7,335 nucleotides of DNA, taken from NCBI GenBank assembly GCA_002432095.1, contig DJFQ01000043.1, positions 9,187-16,521 on the forward strand, written 5' to 3'. This document shows, one piece after another, positions 6,249 through 7,335 of the stretch. The stretch comes from Marinagarivorans sp. UBA5868 (lineage in GTDB: Bacteria; Pseudomonadota; Gammaproteobacteria; Pseudomonadales; Cellvibrionaceae). A program made the position numbers and the translations under genes. The notes under the pieces are model-generated. The model saw nothing but the letters and a program-made list of their open reading frames with translations. It was not told the DNA's origin and made no database searches. Numbering within the stretch: position 1 is the first letter of the stretch; the number at the start of each line of letters is the position of its first letter.

Positions 6249-6283
6249 AAAGAAAAATTATATGATTTAAATAGATGCTTTAT

Positions 6284-6313
6284 GCGCCATAAAAATTATT
6301 TTTGTACTGGCGC
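6284..6313. repeat. Inverted repeat after parC
   Basis: gcgcca (6284-6289) and tggcgc (6308-6313) flank an 18-base AT-rich centre whose A and T runs can themselves pair. It lies just past the parC stop. It is not a classical terminator because the T run is inside the hairpin; it may protect the 3' end. Positions 6249-6325 hold nothing else recognised. Confidence 0.4.
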
Positions 6314-6325
6314 GGCAACAATTTA

Positions 6326-7120
6326 TCAATCGATCCGGCTTTTTGCGGCGGATTTTACCGGCATCAAATAATGTAAAAGGCTGCGATAGCCTTGTACTCC
6401 ACGGGCATCCGGGGCAAAAAGATGAGGCGGCACACCCGCTTTGCTGGCGTCGCGGAATTTGGTGTCCACCGGGATGCTGCCCGGCCAAACAGCGTCGCCA
6501 TAATTGTTACGCAACGCACGTAATGTGGTGACAGACGCCTGGGTACGTCGATCAAACATGGTGGGCACAATTAAAAACGGAAGCTCACGGCTGCGGGAGC
6601 GTCGCATCATTTGCAGAGTGTGGAGAATGCGCTCCAAGCCTTTGAGAGCGAGAAATTCGGTCTGTACAGGAATAATCAGTTGCTGGCACGCCGCCAGCGC
6701 GTTAACCATCAAAACCCCCAACTGTGGGGGACAGTCCAGGATGGCGAGATCGAAGTCGTCCCAGACTTGCGCCAGGGCTTTGGCGATGACCAATCCCATT
6801 CCGTCGTTACCAATGGCTTGGCGCTCCAGAGTGGCAAGGCCGGTACTGGCGGGCAATAAACTAAGCCCTTGGTAGGCGGTGCTCACCACTAATTGTCCGA
6901 CAAGACTCATTGATAAGTTTTTGCGCTCTTGAAACAGCGTGAAGGTGCTGCTCGGCAGCGCGTCCGGGTTTAAACGGAAATAGCAACTCAGGGAACCGTG
7001 GGGATCGAGATCCACCAGCAATACTCGCTTGCCTGCGCTGGTTGCCAGACCTGCAAGCGCGACGGCGGTTGTGGTTTTACCCACCCCACCCTTTTGATTT
7101 GCCACAGCCCAAACTTGCAA
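6326..7120 (-). CDS. parC: ParC, ParA-family ATPase that localises chemotaxis arrays
   Basis: This encodes 264 residues of a ParA/MinD-type ATPase. The deviant Walker A is VANQKGGVGKTTTA with Lys10, the signature lysine, and Lys15. A switch motif VLLVDLDPHGSL follows (about 34-44), then Walker B LAILDCPPQLG with Asp129, then a PVQTEFLALKGL block. The N-terminus (M-V-WAVANQKGGVGKTT) and position between motD and the CheW-domain genes match the chemotaxis ParA of Pseudomonas and Vibrio ParC. Family knowledge: it forms a polar ATP-dependent structure that recruits ParP and the arrays. The name is unrelated to topoisomerase IV. The start codon is TTG at 7120, chosen because the conserved N-terminus begins there and GAGAGGG lies eight bases upstream. 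It follows motD after 94 bases and is followed by a terminator. Confidence 0.92.
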   Translation of the reverse strand: MQVWAVANQKGGVGKTTTAVALAGLATSAGKRVLLVDLDPHGSLSCYFRLNPDALPSSTFTLFQERKNLSMSLVGQLVVSTAYQGLSLLPASTGLATLERQAIGNDGMGLVIAKALAQVWDDFDLAILDCPPQLGVLMVNALAACQQLIIPVQTEFLALKGLERILHTLQMMRRSRSRELPFLIVPTMFDRRTQASVTTLRALRNNYGDAVWPGSIPVDTKFRDASKAGVPPHLFAPDARGVQGYRSLLHYLMPVKSAAKSRID

Positions 7121-7147
7121 CAGACAGGCCCTCTCGCCGGATTTCTG

Positions 7148-7161
7148 ACGGTTTAAACCGT
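7148..7161. repeat. 14-base perfect palindrome between motD and parC
   Basis: acggtttaaaccgt is its own reverse complement and lies about 28 bases upstream of the parC start, within the 94-base motD-parC gap. It could be a small operator or chance. No clear promoter was seen beside it. Confidence 0.4.
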
Positions 7162-7214
7162 ATCGGGCCTTCTACGCAAAAAGCGTGCACGTCTGCGTAT
7201 GAGGGCGGCGGTTG

Positions 7215-7335
7215 TTAATTCGACTCATCCACCGGATCGCGGGTGAATAACAGCCCGCCGTTTTGCAGACGCACTGGTTCGACGGGAGATTTTTGCGCAT
7301 CGGACTGGACAGGCTGCGGTGATTGGGCATCTGTA
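7215..7335 (-). CDS. motD: C-terminal tail of a MotD-like flagellar motor protein, cut by the window end
   Basis: The minus-strand frame ending at TAA (7217-7215) is open to the window edge and gives 39 residues: a Gln/Pro/Ser-rich stretch, then VRLQNGGLLFTRDPVDESN. The conserved OmpA-like peptidoglycan-binding domain would lie outside the window. The assignment rests on position directly upstream of parC, where Pseudomonas-type loci carry motD, and on a tail resembling the NGGLLF ending I associate with MotD. The MotC/MotD pair forms stator units of the flagellar motor. The visible part alone would not identify it. Confidence 0.5.
   Translation of the reverse strand, partial: TDAQSPQPVQSDAQKSPVEPVRLQNGGLLFTRDPVDESN

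Noticed and set aside
6171..6371. 66-codon plus-strand open frame across the parC end and the terminator
   Set aside because: It runs through the terminator and promoter signals of the other strand and overlaps the parC 3' end. It has no ribosome binding site and a Lys/Arg/Asn-heavy composition expected of AT-rich non-coding DNA.
7140..7214. FliA-type promoter or terminator between motD and parC
   Set aside because: CCGATA resembles part of a FliA -10, but no TAAAGTTT-like -35 is present at the right distance. The small hairpins there lack a T-tract after a GC-rich stem.

Overview
The window looks like chromosomal DNA from a polarly flagellated gammaproteobacterium, probably close to Pseudomonas or the Cellvibrionaceae. 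This is inferred from a nearly Pseudomonas-type CheW and from the minus-strand order motD tail, parC-type ATPase, parP-type CheW protein, cheW, DUF2802. That order is the downstream end of the cheA-cheB-motC-motD chemotaxis/flagellar operon known in Pseudomonas; Vibrio has the same order without the mot genes. The assignment is from memory of family sequences, and no search was run.

Layout. Positions 1-606 on the plus strand carry the 3' two thirds of a YciK-type short-chain dehydrogenase. It converges on a minus-strand block, and everything from 628 to 7335 is read on the minus strand. Read in transcription order (right to left), the block holds: the last 39 residues of a MotD-like protein (7335-7215); the ParA-family ATPase ParC (7120-6326); a 397-base non-coding stretch with an intrinsic terminator, a near-consensus sigma-70 promoter and a long leader; an MBOAT O-acyltransferase (5928-4471); a membrane-anchored SGNH-type protein (4456-3464); a 156-base gap; the ParP-like CheW-domain protein (3307-2342); a 127-base gap; cheW (2214-1726); a DUF2802 membrane protein (1715-1278); and a lipoprotein (1263-628).

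How the genes fit together. ParC and ParP place polar chemoreceptor arrays, and CheW couples receptors to CheA. The DUF2802 protein and the lipoprotein follow CheW at 10- and 14-base spacing, so they probably share its transcript. The MBOAT/SGNH pair resembles AlgI/AlgX-, PatA/PatB- and DltB/DltD-type pairs, which move acyl groups across the inner membrane onto an extracytoplasmic polymer. Here it splits parC from parP, genes that are normally adjacent and whose products bind each other. The pair has its own promoter directly behind the parC terminator, so it looks like an inserted, self-transcribed surface-modification cassette in the same orientation as its host operon. This is the most notable feature of the window. 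Whether it touches motility, for example by acylating a flagellar or surface glycan, is not shown by the sequence.

Smaller points are short tandem duplications at the DUF2802/lipoprotein junction, in the ParP linker and at the SGNH protein N-terminus, plus several possible regulatory hairpins. No tRNA, rRNA, CRISPR array, transposase or integrase was seen.
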